Shown piece after piece: positions 21,778-33,843 of a stretch of 64,000 nt of DNA. The notes beneath the pieces are model-generated. The model searched no databases. It was given only the letters and a program-made list of their open reading frames with translations, and was not told where the DNA came from. Location: the NCBI GenBank assembly GCA_021307315.1, contig JAJSPD010000022.1:558001-622000 (forward strand). The letters run 5' to 3'. Each line of letters opens with the position of its first letter. The stretch's first letter is position 1. The stretch is from Bisporella sp. PMI_857 (Eukaryota; Ascomycota; Leotiomycetes; Helotiales; Helotiaceae). The translations under genes and the position numbers were made by a program.

Positions 21778-24394
21778 GGTTTTGAAAAGAATAAGGAATA
21801 TTATTGAGCGATATAGAATAAGCAGGTACTGCTTCTGCTGAGGCGTGATATTTTATATATATATAAAAGAGAGAAAAAAACTAACTTTGCGGCGCGGGGT
21901 GGGGGGAGGGGCGGACAAATATTTATAGAACTCAATCCTGGAAGCGATTTCTCCCCTGAATTCTGGATTGTAGTACATACGTAAAAAAACATTCCTCCAC
22001 AATTTTGCATTCCAAAGCAACATACCAGAGATATCGAAAGACTGTAGGAAGAAAGGCCACGGCTACTAAAACTATTAGAACCACCCTAGGATGAGCGGGG
22101 AAGTTAAGATATGTGGAGTGATCGATCGGGCACCAGGCGTGTAATTTGATACTCATTTTCTATAGATCTTGGGTTATTAATTAGGTTTATAAGCTCTGAT
22201 AATACTTATAAATCTTCTCGCGTTACGACAGTGGATTGCTTGAGAAGGTAATAGGGCGTAAGGCGCTGGAGTAGTGTGGCACAAATCAGCAATCAATGTG
22301 CAAGACTGGGGAGATCTCAGATCATAACAGAGAGTCGAAAATCACCTGAATGTAGCTGATCAATAGATCGTCCGGAATGGAAGAATGGAAAGTACATCAG
22401 TCTCGATGACCTGGCTCTCTGAGCAGCTGACCCAGAGAATCTGCTGTTCCGATTTTGGTAGTGAAGGTATCAAGTCAGATGGTACAGGAACAGCAGTGTA
22501 TCGCCTACTTCCAAGAAACAACTTTATCTTTAATTGGGGCATGGAGGATTTCCAACGATTGAGCGGACAACTCTCATTTTATGATTTTGGAAAAAGTCCA
22601 TCATGATATGTATGGCTTGGATTTTAGGCTCAGCGGCTTACATTGTCAGACTATTCGTCTCACACCACTATGAAAGGAGTTGCTCCGTTTGCCAATTGAA
22701 TTCGAATGGTCAATGCTTGCCGCGCTACTTTACTAGTACAGCTCTCTTCATATTTGTCCGTGGTCCAGCTCTTCTACTTCGCCAGCCATCGGTCCTCAGG
22801 CCAGAATGTTCCGAGATATTCCTTCTGGTGCTGTCAGATCTTTCAGCCGGTTCCGGAACAATAGCCCCGCGACCCATCATGAAAGCGCTGGAGACGAACT
22901 CTCAGATGATCAGCCATCGACCTCGAAACAAACCGATTCCCACTAGACAGCAGAACAGACCGCTGCAAGATCCAACGAAGGCGAGCTTGCAATATTGTGT
23001 GATGTTATATCTGGATTCGAGATAGAGCAACCAGTGGCACGTGTCGGGAGAAGCCAGCCAGAAGCCGTGGACGATTTCACAAGTGGAAGGCGTTCTAGCG
23101 GGGACAATCACTTGCGTTATTTGCAGAAGAGAAAACCTTGGAATCAGAGAGCGAATCCACTGAGTCTAGGTGTAAGGGGAGATGAAGATCCAATCAATAG
23201 CCGAATAAAATGCACGATTGAGCTAATCAAAACCAAAAATCATAGCAATTACTCGGTGCAGCCTCCCCCGGTACGTCTCTTCCATCAAAGAGGGCAGAGA
23301 CCCAGCACCTGTACGTGGTGGCCTCTAGGAACCTCCAGTACTCTCTTGAGTGTCTGCGGGTTTAAGTTTGAGTCGGTGGAGCTGGGATTTGGGTACAGGT
23401 TTAGGGGTTCAAGAGCTATGCCGACTCGTCTTCTGGCAGAAGACCCGAAAATCATCCATGCTCCTGCCTAACTGGGTAAGTTGAGCTTCTAGTCTTACCA
23501 AATTGAGCTCAGACACGTCCTGTTGCCTTCTGGCAGAAGTCCCTAAATTTATCTGTGCACTACCCCTATTTTTTACTTAGACGTCTCTTTCCGACTGTGA
23601 ATACTATTTTACTTTATGACTATAGAATATCCGTATATAACTGTCGAATGCGATGCCTATATTTTGCAATATATCGTTCTTAGCCCCAACAACCCCTTTC
23701 AATGGTGGATTGCTCTTGTTGACTGCTGTGAACCTTGTGTTCGATCCTGAAGGCCGGCATTGATCTGCAAGACATGCTAGCATGCCTTAGCGGTGTCTAG
23801 ATCTCGGGTAACTCACAACTGTGAACGAAGTACCAGATTTGTGCAGAGTCTCGACGGGATATTACCAGCTTGATTTCTTCTATCTAGATTCCCTGGCCTA
23901 CAGAAATCCCTCTTCGACCTGATCAGTCACTCATCCACCCACATCTCAAAATCTACCCCTGATATGGTTGCCTTAGCTGCAAGTATCGGACCATCAACCT
24001 AGACAAAATGGCTCGTCATTTATTGTCCCGCTGTCCTCCTCGCACTCCATCAAACGTTGTCGGAATCTAGGTGATCCCATCAGGATGTTTTACTACGGAG
24101 TCAGGGATCTAGGCCTTCTCATAAATACTGGATCGTCAGTCAAGCACTTACCAATGACCTACCCTGGATTTTCTCCAGCTTGAGTCATCTTAAAACTCAT
24201 TCCCGCTACCTGGAAAACTATATTCGCGTCATCGTCGTTGTGCCTAGTTTGCAGAAAGCGTTATTTCATAGCGAAATAAGACTCCCCTACTACAGCAACA
24301 CTATTGAGCTTTTGCCGTTGTCGAAATTTATAAACTATCCTTATCCTAGCCTCTGAACCATTCATTATATTAAGAATATAATAAAAGGATTACT
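21778..24394. other. Gene-poor stretch
   Basis: No gene was recognised. Short open frames at 22385-23471 (+) have no family features. At about 23420-23560 the string CTTCTGGCAGAAG occurs twice as part of a degenerate repeat. At about 24215-24320 (+) a broken coding segment, ENYIRVIVVVPSLQKA, resembles one at about 56035-56150. Confidence 0.4.
21852..21868 (-). promoter_or_regulatory. TATA-like element of the cysteine-rich protein gene
   Basis: The run TTTTATATATATATAAAAG lies 75-90 bp upstream of the ATG at 21777. Its position and composition fit a core promoter; no other evidence. Confidence 0.4.
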
Positions 24395-27300
24395 CTATAC
24401 TACAAGCTTTGGCCCTTGTTTGAACTGGAGAAATGAAAGTCTCCCTGATGAATGTCCTAAAATAACAGACTGATCCCAAATAGCTTCACAGGTAGATCGG
24501 TAATCGGGAGGTAGCCAGAGAATATTTGCTTTACCTTCTACTACCCAAGGATTAGATACACGTAAAGTAGGTAGTAAATTGCCGTCAGGTGAGAAGGCCA
24601 CTGAAGTGACAGAGCGTGTATGGCCCTCGAGCGTTTGCAGCGCAGCGCCTGTGGTAGCGTCCCAGAGCCGTACTGTGTCATTATTATCCCCAGACACGAT
24701 CTGCTTGCCATCGGGTGAGAAAGCTACTGAAGTAACGAAGCTTGTATGACCTTTGAGCGTTTGCAGCACAGCGCCTGTAGCGGCGTTCCAAAGCCGCACC
24801 GTGTTATTGTCAGACGCAGACACGACCTGTTTGCTGTCGGGTGAAAAAGCCACTGAAGTAACGGAGCGTGTATAGCTTTTAAGCGTTTTTAACGAAGCGC
24901 CTGTAGCGGCGTCCCAGAGCCGCACTGTGCTATCTCCAGACCCAGACACGACTTGCTTGCTATCGGGTGAGAAAACTACTGAAGTAACAGAGCTTGTATG
25001 GCCTTTGAGCGTTTGCAACGCAGCGCCTGTAGCGGCGTCCCAAAGCCGTACCGTGTTATCTCCAGACCCAGACACGACCTGCTTGCCGTCGGGTGAGAAA
25101 GCTACTGAAGTAACGAAGCGTGTATGGCCCTCGAGCGTTTGCAACGTAGCACTTGTAGCGGCGTCCCAAAGCCGCACTGTGCTATCTCCAGACCCAGACA
25201 CAGCCTGCTTGCTATCGGGTGAGAAAGCTACTGAAGTGACGGAGTTTGTATGGCCTTTGAACGCTCGCAGCACAGCGCCTGTAGCGGCGTCCCAGAGCCG
25301 TACCGTGTTATCTCCAGACCCAGACGCAATTTGTTTGCCGTCGGGTGAGAAAGATACTGAAGTGACGGAGCGTGTATGGCCTTTGAGAGTTTGCAGCACA
25401 GCGCCTGTGGTGGCGTCCCAGAGCCATACCGTGTTATCTCCAGACCCAGATACAACCTGCTTGCCGTCGGGTGAGAAAGCTACTGAAGTAACGAAGCGTG
25501 TATGGCCCTTAAGAGTTTGCAACACAGCGCCTGTAGTAGCCTCCCAAAGCTGTACTGTGTTATCGTCAGACCCAGACACGACCTGCTTGCCGTCAAGTGA
25601 AAAAGCTATTGAAGTGACGGAGTTTGTATGGCCTTTGAAAGTTTGCAGCACAGCGCCTGTAGTAGCGTCCCAGAGCCGTACTGTGTTATCGTCAGACCCA
25701 GACGCAACTTGTTTGCTGTCAGGTGAAAAAGCCACTGAAGTAACTGAGTGTATATGGCTTTCGAGCGTTTGCAGCACAGCGCCTGTGGCGACGTCCCAGA
25801 GCCGCACCGTGTTATCCCCAGATCCAGACACAATCTGCTTGCCGTCGGGTGAGAAAGCTACTGAAGTAACGAAGCTTGTATGGCCCTTGAGCGTTTGCAG
25901 CGCAGCGCCTGTAGTAGCGTCCCAAAGCCGCACTGTGTCATCCCAAGACCCAGACACGACCTGCTTGCCGTCGGGTGAAAAAGCTACTGAAGTGACAGAG
26001 CGTATATGGCCTTCGAGTGTTTGCAACGCGGCGTTCCAATATACTTCCACTCTGGATTTTTTCTGGATCCAAGGCGGGATACACTTCTCAAATCTTGTCC
26101 GGACAATACTCTTCTCTGGAGCGAAGACAAGGGCCGAACAATATAACTGAAGGGGCGCCTGTTCAATAGCTAATCGGTTGTATAAAGCAAATCGCTTTGC
26201 ATCGTAAATAAATGCGTGGAAATTGGGACTCTTATTAACCTAAAGACAAGTTAATTAGACTTATATAAATAATAAATAGAGAGCTTACCGGGACGTGAGC
26301 CTCTAAGGACAATATTGCTTGAATCCCTTCTGAAGTCTTACCCATCCACCCAAGCGCCTCAAGCCAGTGTAGTAAATGAGCCTGCAAAAATTGGTGGGCT
26401 TCTTCGCCGTCGTAAGCCGGAGAACCACTCTGTTGTAGATGTTGAACCCAGTAAAGGCATGCGTATTGAACTTCAGGCGGAAGGCATTTCTGAATACGAC
26501 TGCTCTCAACTTGAGCAGCCCGATAACCAGGAGTATATAATTCGCAAACATCCTTTTTGAGTGTCTGGGACATTAACTGTATGCAGCCAATAGCTAATAT
26601 CTGGTGTGCTTTTTTCTCATCGACCCAAAAGTCCCCACATCGATCTTTGTTAAGGAGGAAGTCGCGAAACGAAGGGTGGTGTAGGTGGAGCTGGCGAGTC
26701 GGGTCCTTTGGAATATCAAGGATCGCATGAAGGTCGTTGAATGTTGAGTTGACATCCTCCCTTGAAAGCTGCAATAGCCTACTCAATGAAGAAGTAGAAA
26801 GAGGTGAGAGCAACACTACTAGACTTCCAAGCGTATGCTTTAACACATCGCATGCTTCTTCTTTCTCTTCCTCCGAATAGTCCGGGGAGATTGAGTGCTT
26901 GAGGACAGCAAGGTAGATCTCATTAAGATGCTTCTCTGGTGCGGTGACAGCGCTGCTGCTGCTGCTGCTGCTGCTTTTAAGTAATGTATCTACCCTTTTG
27001 CGTGCGAATCGTCTCCCTTCATGGATAAATCGACATGCTGTTGCCGCCCAGATGAAAAGGCCACTAGCATATAGAACCAGCTGTTTTAGAACTTCTTCGC
27101 CAGGCCAGTTAGCTCCAAGAGTCCACTCTTGCCCGATTATCCCTAGCTTGTATTCTAGAAAAAGAGATATATCATGGTTGACAATCGTTGGCTGTATTCT
27201 GTGGAGTACGAAGTCCTGGTGTTCAGCGTGTGGGATGGCGTATATACTGTGTCGAATTGGAATTTCAGGTCTGCTTGTCAAAAAGACTCGAAGTTTTACT

Positions 27301-28669
27301 GTTGTCAACGACCGAGCTTCAGCCAAAAGCTGCAGAATTGTGCGAATATGGTCTTCGTTATCACACTCATCAAAAGCATCAACAATAAGCAAATAAGAAG
27401 ACGGAGATAAGCGCTTGTCTAACTTTGACAATGGACGGAAAATAAGCTGGCGCCACTGGTCGCGGAAAGAATGGTTTGCAATATCAATCTGCTCTTCAGC
27501 AGCTTCCGAAATGTATTGTCGAAATGATGGGGCGTTATACGCAAGCTGCACAGCAATACTTGTAAAGAATTTACCAGCATGGCTAACGTCTCCTCCACCT
27601 TTTGAAAAGAAAAAGCTGGCGCAAAGGCGCTTTTGTTCAAAGTATCTGCGGGCGACGGTCCGAGCAATTGTCGATTTCCCAGTGCCAGCTAAGCCATTAA
27701 GCCAGAAGATACACCGCTCATCTTCGCTATCAACCCAGTTGTATATCTCTTTAAGAAGGGCAACTCGGGTATTAGGGAGGCAAATAGACGAATCTTGCTT
27801 TGCGTACGAATTGAATGGTGCATCGAGTGCATACGGCAAGCGTTGAAGTATATCTAAATCGAGCCCTGGCTTGCCGATTAGCACCAGCGTTACAAATGGG
27901 GGCAATCTCAACGGAATGCCTATTTACCCCTTGAGTGCACATTAATCACCTCTCGAAGTCGTTTGAATGCGTGTTCTTTCCCTTCGCTGTAGATAAGTGG
28001 CATATAAACATCGAAAATGCCGAGTAGCGAATATGCTTGGTCTTCCTTGCGAGTAGTCTCACGTTGTTCCGCCCATGACATTCGCTCGGCGATAGTGAAA
28101 TCAGAGAGCGGAGCTCCTTGAAGTACCTTGTCCGGAATTCCTGTTATCTCGTGGATAACAGCCCCTAAAGATGCTTTGTTACCTAGTTGCTCCCAGTATT
28201 TGGAAAAGAATTCAACTGATTTTGGGGCAATAAGCTCTTGGAGTGTCCAGCCCCGAGTGAACCATCTGCTTTTACGAAACGCCGATTCCCAAGGCGGCTG
28301 GCAGAACGCGCCAGTGTCAGGTGTATTCCTTGGAACATCTGACAGATAAACATAGCATTTAGCTGCATTGCGATACCAGCGAAACATGGAGTTAATAGCC
28401 TCTGCAAGCTCGGTGTTATTTGACTTATCGATACAACATGTATCCACCCAAAAGTATTGTAAGCCGTCATGCCTAGCTTGTTCCCCGCAGAATCGGATCT
28501 TGCTATAGCCAGTCTTGTCTTTACCCCTGCCATCCATCAGGTCTCTGAAAGTGACCTCCTCTGTATCCGTTCCCCATGTGTGCGATAGTATGGCATAGCG
28601 GGGAATGTTATCGATGATATCCTTGGTAAGGGTGAACTCGTCATCGTTTTTGCGTTCCAAAAGACGCAT
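24395..28669 (-). CDS. HET-NACHT-WD40 (HNWD-type) NLR protein
   Basis: Three exons (28669-27928, 27865-26289, 26239-24395; introns of 62 and 49 bp) give 1387 aa, fully in phase. The HET domain (about residues 1-245) shows YAILSHTWG at 25-33, FWVDTCCIDKSN and GWTLQELIAP. HET is a cell-death-inducing effector domain in fungi. The NACHT domain has a P-loop GLAGTGKS at about 305-312, LLIVDAFDECDNED, FLTSRPE and LHLHHPSFRDFLL, with a poly-Ser run encoded by GCT repeats. Eleven full WD40 repeats of 42 aa plus a partial twelfth lie at about 844-1328. This is the architecture of the HNWD incompatibility genes of Podospora (het-e, het-d, het-r). It should act in the cytosol as a sensor whose WD propeller binds a ligand and triggers HET-mediated death. 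The start MRLLERK is chosen over an upstream in-frame ATG (28837) because it matches the usual HET start. Confidence 0.92.
24578..26029 (-). repeat. 126-bp tandem repeats encoding near-identical WD40 units
   Basis: About 11.5 head-to-tail units encode HTxxVTSVAFSPDGKQVVSG-type blocks. Most differences fall at the same few positions (after GH, and in the GSxDNTV segment). High identity between units at DNA level suggests repeat reshuffling and concerted evolution. The minus-strand repeat also keeps a 407-codon antisense frame open (24927-26150), which is an artefact. Confidence 0.92.
26951..26975. repeat. GCT trinucleotide run inside the NACHT exon
   Basis: About eight tandem GCT units (AGC on the coding strand) encode a serine run between the NACHT core and the HHPSFRDF region of the HNWD protein. 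Such runs are length-unstable. Confidence 0.8.
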
Positions 28670-29336
28670 TATTCGGCCTAGAGTTGAGGCGCCGAAAGGA
28701 AAGAGGGTTATCGGCGAATGTTGCGTCGCCGAATCGGCATATATGCGAAGTTGTTGTCGAGTTAGGAGAGGACGTTGGATTAAAGGCTGGCGGTCAAATC
28801 GACTCGGCTGAACGCAGCCTTGCGGGAATGGTGACATCGTTGCAGAAGCCCATTGTTGGTTGTCTACACCGCTCAGCCCTCATGCAAGGTTGGGCCATAA
28901 CTTGTTGTCACTGACATATACAGTATCGTAATAAGTGGTAGAAACCGCCCGCCACCGTACATGCACAAACAAGTAATATATCAATTAATTCAATTATCAA
29001 GTCAATATTATGAGTGTTTGTTGAGCAATATCAAGTTCAAGGTTGAAAAAGGTGGCGGGGTGGTGGCCAGGGTATGAAATACGTTATGGAACGTGCGGGG
29101 TCATTTTGCTTCGACTAAAAATCGTCAGTTGCTTTGATCCGAGGTACCGACCTGTGTGGCGACCCTTGCATGAATCTGGCGCGCCACATCAGCCACAGGG
29201 GTTACAACGATTGCTAGTACAAAACCCCTACCTCCAATACTGACCATACTGTTTGGCTAGGCTCAAGCCGCTCTTAATCACAATAGGGCATATCTCTAAG
29301 GTCGAGAGTTAATACCACCATGGTATAGTATCTTTG
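28670..29336. other. Upstream region of the HNWD gene
   Basis: The HET frame stays open upstream to 28837 but is not family-like there. The remainder should include the promoter. No other feature was recognised. Confidence 0.35.
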
Positions 29337-29689
29337 TGTAACAAATAGAGGGCAGCAGGAGGGATTGCAATATAACAGGTGAGAACACGTGACTAGCGAT
29401 GTAGTTGCAATAGTGATGAATAATATCAGAAGTATGCTTGTACGTCTAACAGGAAAAAAACCCAAGCTTGCTTTGTTCAGAGAGTTCTAGCTGTTCCTTA
29501 TATCTTTAACTGTGCTATAGCTGTGAGCCTGTGGCTGCTGTAGCTGTATGCCTGTAGTTGTTGTAGCTGTGAGCCTCTGCCATGGGCGGAGCGTGCCGCT
29601 TGCAGCCCTGAAAGTACTACAGCTGAAAAGCCTTCGGCTGGTTGTTAGGCTGTCACGATGGCCGTCTTTAACCGACCCTGGCTGTTACA
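29337..29689. mobile_element. Solo LTR, family B copy 2
   Basis: The 353-bp unit starts TGTAACAAATAGAGGG and ends GCTGTTACA. It is flanked by the perfect 5-bp duplication CTTTG on each side. It is similar along its length to 5181-5552, including the GCTGTAGCTGTGAGCC repeats. It sits between the HNWD gene and the HeLo-like/NACHT/ANK gene. Confidence 0.88.
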
Positions 29690-30604
29690 CTTTGCTTTTA
29701 TGTAGTTGATACCTCATCGATAGATTCGATTTTAATCAATCTATATCAACCCACCGCTATCTCAGATGGCTTCGTATATCCGTGTGGATTAATTGCACTG
29801 TCTGACCAACTCGCCATGCAGCTGTTTCCAAACCATACAAGCGTCTAATTAAAGTTTGGGAGACTCTCAAATCAGGACCTCACGCTAAGGTGGTGGTTCT
29901 AGATATACTTATGGTATGATAAACCTTAAAATGATTGAAATACATAACGAACAATGCCCCAGATGCCATCAAGTCACAGAACGCGAACGACTGATTCTCA
30001 TCAGATCTCAATAAAACCTAGACCCAGGAACTTGATTTTCGTAGGCGAAAAAAACTACCTCCATATGTTGCCCTATATCCTAGTCAGCAATCGAATTCCA
30101 TACAAATATGAAGCCGCATACTTACATTACCAGCGTCTCGGCTAGATTTCGTAAACGCCGCTACCTTGCCTCCAAAGTTATCATCTAGGGCCTATCGCAA
30201 TTCTGTAACGACATGATGCTGACTGCGATCAAATCCCACAAGAGAATATTTGGTAATTTAGTACGTCGCCGACCGTCCCCTTCTGGCAATCTCATCATAG
30301 GACATGAGCCATGAAAATGAGTGAGATATGAGCTTCTGTCTCATGACTAAAAGATTATGGTTAGGCATTCTAGCAGGGAGAAGCGAAGCTTCTAGGATAC
30401 TCTAGCTTAACTAAGCTACCTGTGCTTAGAAATCATTTAATAGTAGTAGTAGCGCCTCACGAATAATATATAAACCTCACTTCCCCCAATGGCCTTTTTA
30501 TCAAAGTTATATAAATATATACGAGTTAAGTTAAAAGCTCCATTGCATTAATAGCTTTGAAGCTTATAGAAACCTCTAGTTTAAATGCTTATATACCCTA
30601 GGCG
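29690..30604. other. No gene recognised
   Basis: AT-rich sequence downstream of the NACHT-ANK-ZZ gene. No coding or RNA signal was seen. Confidence 0.4.
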
Positions 30605-33600
30605 CTATGTATTTACTTCCTTTATCAATGTATGAGCCGACTGATCAAGACAGTGAGCTTTCAATGCAACACACTCCTCGCAAATATCAAAATCACCGCT
30701 ATTACAAACTCTGCAATGATAATACATATCTCGATCCAAAATTCTTAACATACAGACATCACAATATCTGTTGCTTTTATTGTCAGAGACTGAAATCGTC
30801 CTAATAGGCGAGTCGTCTTTTTGAACAACCATGCCATTTTCTCTGTACTTCTCTAGGAGAAGATCGGCGATTTCATGATGTCCGGTTCTTCTTGCCCACC
30901 ATAGAGGTGTCTGACCGAAATTTTTTTGCATATTTAAAGCGTGACTTTTAGTAAGAAGAAATGCAACTACGTCTTTGTGTCCCGTCCTTGCTGCGATTGA
31001 TAATGGCGTTGATTTGTAATAGTCTTTCGAATCGACGTCAACCCGGTCTGTAGCAAGTAGTAGTTCAATAACAGTTTGGTTTCCATTTTTAGCTGCGTAC
31101 AACAGCGGCGTTCGATTAATTCTATCCTTTGAATCTGGTTCAATACCGTCTGTTGCAAGCAGCAGCTTAGCGACATTTTCACGCCCGTTCGCTGCAGCAT
31201 GCGACAGCGGCGTCCGGCCGTAACTATTCTTCGCTTCGACTTCGGCACCTTTCTTGAGTAGCAGATTAGCTACATTTTCTCGCCCGTTTGCTGCAGCATG
31301 CGACAGCGGTGTCCAGCCGTCACTATCCTTCGCCTCGACTTCGGCGCCTTTCTCAAGCAGTAGTTTAGCTACATTTTCTTGCCCATCCCATGCAGCATGC
31401 AACAGCGGCGTCAGGCCGTCACTATCTCTCGCTTCAACTTCGGCGCCTTTTTCAAGCAGTAGTTTAGCTACATTTTCATGTCCTTTTGCTGCAGCATGCG
31501 ACAGCGGTGTCCAGCCGTAACTATTCTTCGCTTCGACTTCGGCGCCTTTCTTGAGTAGCAGATTAGCTACATTTTCTCGCCCGTTTGCTGCAGCATGCGA
31601 CAGCGGTGTCCAGCCGTCACTATCCTTCGCCTCGACTTCGGCGCCTTTCTCGAGCAGCAGTTTAGCTACATTTTCATGCCCGCTCCATGCAGCATGCAAC
31701 AGCGGCGTCCAGCCGTCACTATCCTTCGCCTCGACCTCGGCGCCTTTCTCGAGCAGCAGTTTAGTTACAACTTCAATCCCAAAGTATGATGCTAAATGTA
31801 GTCCTGTCATTTGCCTAGGGAATTCTTGGCTATACCCCGGGTGCGATAAGTACAACTTCTCGACTAGTAGCGCCTGACTCGATGCTTCCACTTGAGCCTT
31901 TCTCTCAAGAAAGCCGATAGCTTCTGGGATAAGCTTAGAAGCCTCGCGAGCGTGATGACCCCAGTTATGTGTAGCGTAGTCATATAGCTTATTTAATTGA
32001 ACCCGTTGTGCAAACTTTTCGTCGTTTTGGCAGATTCCACTCTCGAACTCGTCAAATGAAAGGTACGTAACGCAGATTGTTGCAATCTCGACAACCGCAT
32101 CTGGAAACCATTGCATTTGCGTTCGTTCAAAGTATTCCTGCGTTGTATAGTGGACTAAGCGGATAATGTTACTTTCGTTATCAATAGTAACTAACCCAGC
32201 GCACACAGAAACCATGTCTTCGATTTCTGGGAGATTGTCTTCGTCAATCTTGGATTCGCCTATCTCTACCGCAATAGCATGTTGAAGTTCTCCTGTAGTA
32301 AGTGGCCTTTTTGCACAGGTAATCCATAATAGCACATTTTTGGCTAATAGCTGAAAGCCCGCCAGCTGTCCATTGATTCTCTCCATTGTTTGCTTATATG
32401 CAAAAGATAACACTTCGAGCTTGTCCTCGCTAGATCCTTGAGATTGTTTCTGGATCTGCCTTAACGCACCTTTTATGGCCTTTGCTGTTGTCTTGTCAGT
32501 AAGCGAGCTAAGATAGAGCTGTGCTAGGAGAAACCTTAGCTAGTGTTAGTTAAAGAACTTCGTCTTCAGATCAAGGTACGTACATCCCATCCACAGCCTT
32601 CACGATTTCAGTTTTGATTTCCTCTTGTAGGTTTGGTTTGCCTAAGATAAATGTTGGGAGCTGCGACATATGACCATCCAAATATCTCTCTATATCTTTA
32701 TCGCTAGCAAGGATGTCAAGTGAAAGGCATCCCTTAAACTCCTTCTCAATGTCTAAAATAGGTCGAGATGTTGCGAAAAGTTTTGCTCCCGTCTTGGCTT
32801 GAAAGTTGAAAATGCTTGACAGAAATCTTGATCGGCATCTTTCTAATACTTGGCATTCATCTAATGCGTCGACAACAACATAGACCCTTAAATAAGCAGT
32901 AGTAACAGAATGCAGAGTTTTTGAAATCTCGTCAAGTGAAGGTCGTGTTCGTTTGTTTTTGTGTTGGTTGTAAAGGTTTTTCACGCTCTCCGGGACAGAA
33001 GGCAGCTCTTGGACTAACTGTTTTAGCAAGCTTATAACCAGGTCTTCTGGCTTCTGTTCGTGCTGTCGTCGGAAGTTGCAGTACAAATACGCGATACCAA
33101 TATTTAGGTCACCCTGGAACTTGGTGTGAAGATAGTCAACTACAATTGATGTAAGAATTGTTTTCCCCGCCCCTGGAATTCCTGGGCAGAACAATGTCTG
33201 TTTGTCGGTCTCTAGCCATGATTGAAACTCTGTTGAGTCAAGCAGCCATTGGCCCGTTCCTTTTTGTTTTCGAGAAAAGAAATCGCTTTGCTGGGCAGCA
33301 TAGTCAATAGGAGTGAGCCAGTTAAGAATAGCTTGCCACTCTTGATTCTCTTGGTGCCGTACTAACTTGACTAGGTTGTCTCGAGTAAGTCGTCCGTTAA
33401 ACGCATTTAGCAAACTAATATTAGTGCTAATACGGACCCGAAGCTCGTCGATGTCTTCCGGCTTCCAGTTGAGTCTTTTCCACACTCTTTTAACTCTTTT
33501 GCCAACGCTTCCGCTTTCAGAACCAAGCTCGGTATTTTTGTCTAGTATTCGTTGCAGCTCCTCTAGAATATTTCGGCAACCTTTGTCGATATCTTCCAAG

Positions 33601-33843
33601 TCTCTCTTCTGGTCGTTGTTAAGCTCTTGTTTTGGAAAGGTAACGTCAGTATCTTGAAGAACGATTGCGAGGCTTCTGACTCTATTTAAACATAACAATT
33701 AGCAGCGACCGAGCTTTCGTTTAAATAACGCACTCGTCTGAAAGAGCCTTAAATTGACTCGGCGCATCTGCAAATTCCTTCCGGATTTTGTTAGCAAGCC
33801 CGATTGCGGCGACAAAATCGCCAACACTAAAACCAAAGCTCAT
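30605..33843 (-). CDS. HeLo-like / NACHT / ankyrin / ZZ-finger NLR protein
   Basis: Three exons (33843-33734, 33681-32584, 32534-30605; introns of 52 and 49 bp) give 1045 aa in phase. The N-terminus [20 protein letters not shown] plus the helical region that follows matches the fungal STAND N-terminal (HeLo-like) domain, related to membrane-targeting cell-death domains. NACHT: P-loop GIPGAGKT at about 204-211, [11 protein letters not shown] at about 302-312, LFATSRPI, and a winged-helix region ([27 protein letters not shown]). About ten 33-aa ankyrin repeats span residues 646-978, six of them nearly identical. The C-terminus (991-1045) is a complete ZZ zinc finger: C994, C997, C1010, C1013, C1021, C1024, H1030, H1037. 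The reading frame is also open 5' of the chosen ATG to 34335, but conservation points to MSFGF. Likely role: cytosolic sensor and executor of incompatibility or defence death. Confidence 0.9.
31200..31790 (-). repeat. 99-bp tandem repeats encoding near-identical ankyrin units
   Basis: Six head-to-tail 33-codon units read like [18 protein letters not shown] then [12 protein letters not shown]. They alternate between two sub-types ([17 protein letters not shown] and [17 protein letters not shown]), suggesting duplication of a two-repeat block. Flanking ANK repeats are more diverged. Confidence 0.9.

Noticed and set aside
24927..26150. 407-codon plus-strand ORF opposite the WD40 repeats
   Set aside because: It is kept open only by the 126-bp repeat on the minus strand; the translated product is a low-complexity echo of the repeat.
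31254..31877. Plus-strand ORFs with repeated [17 protein letters not shown] blocks
   Set aside because: Antisense shadow of the 99-bp ankyrin repeats.
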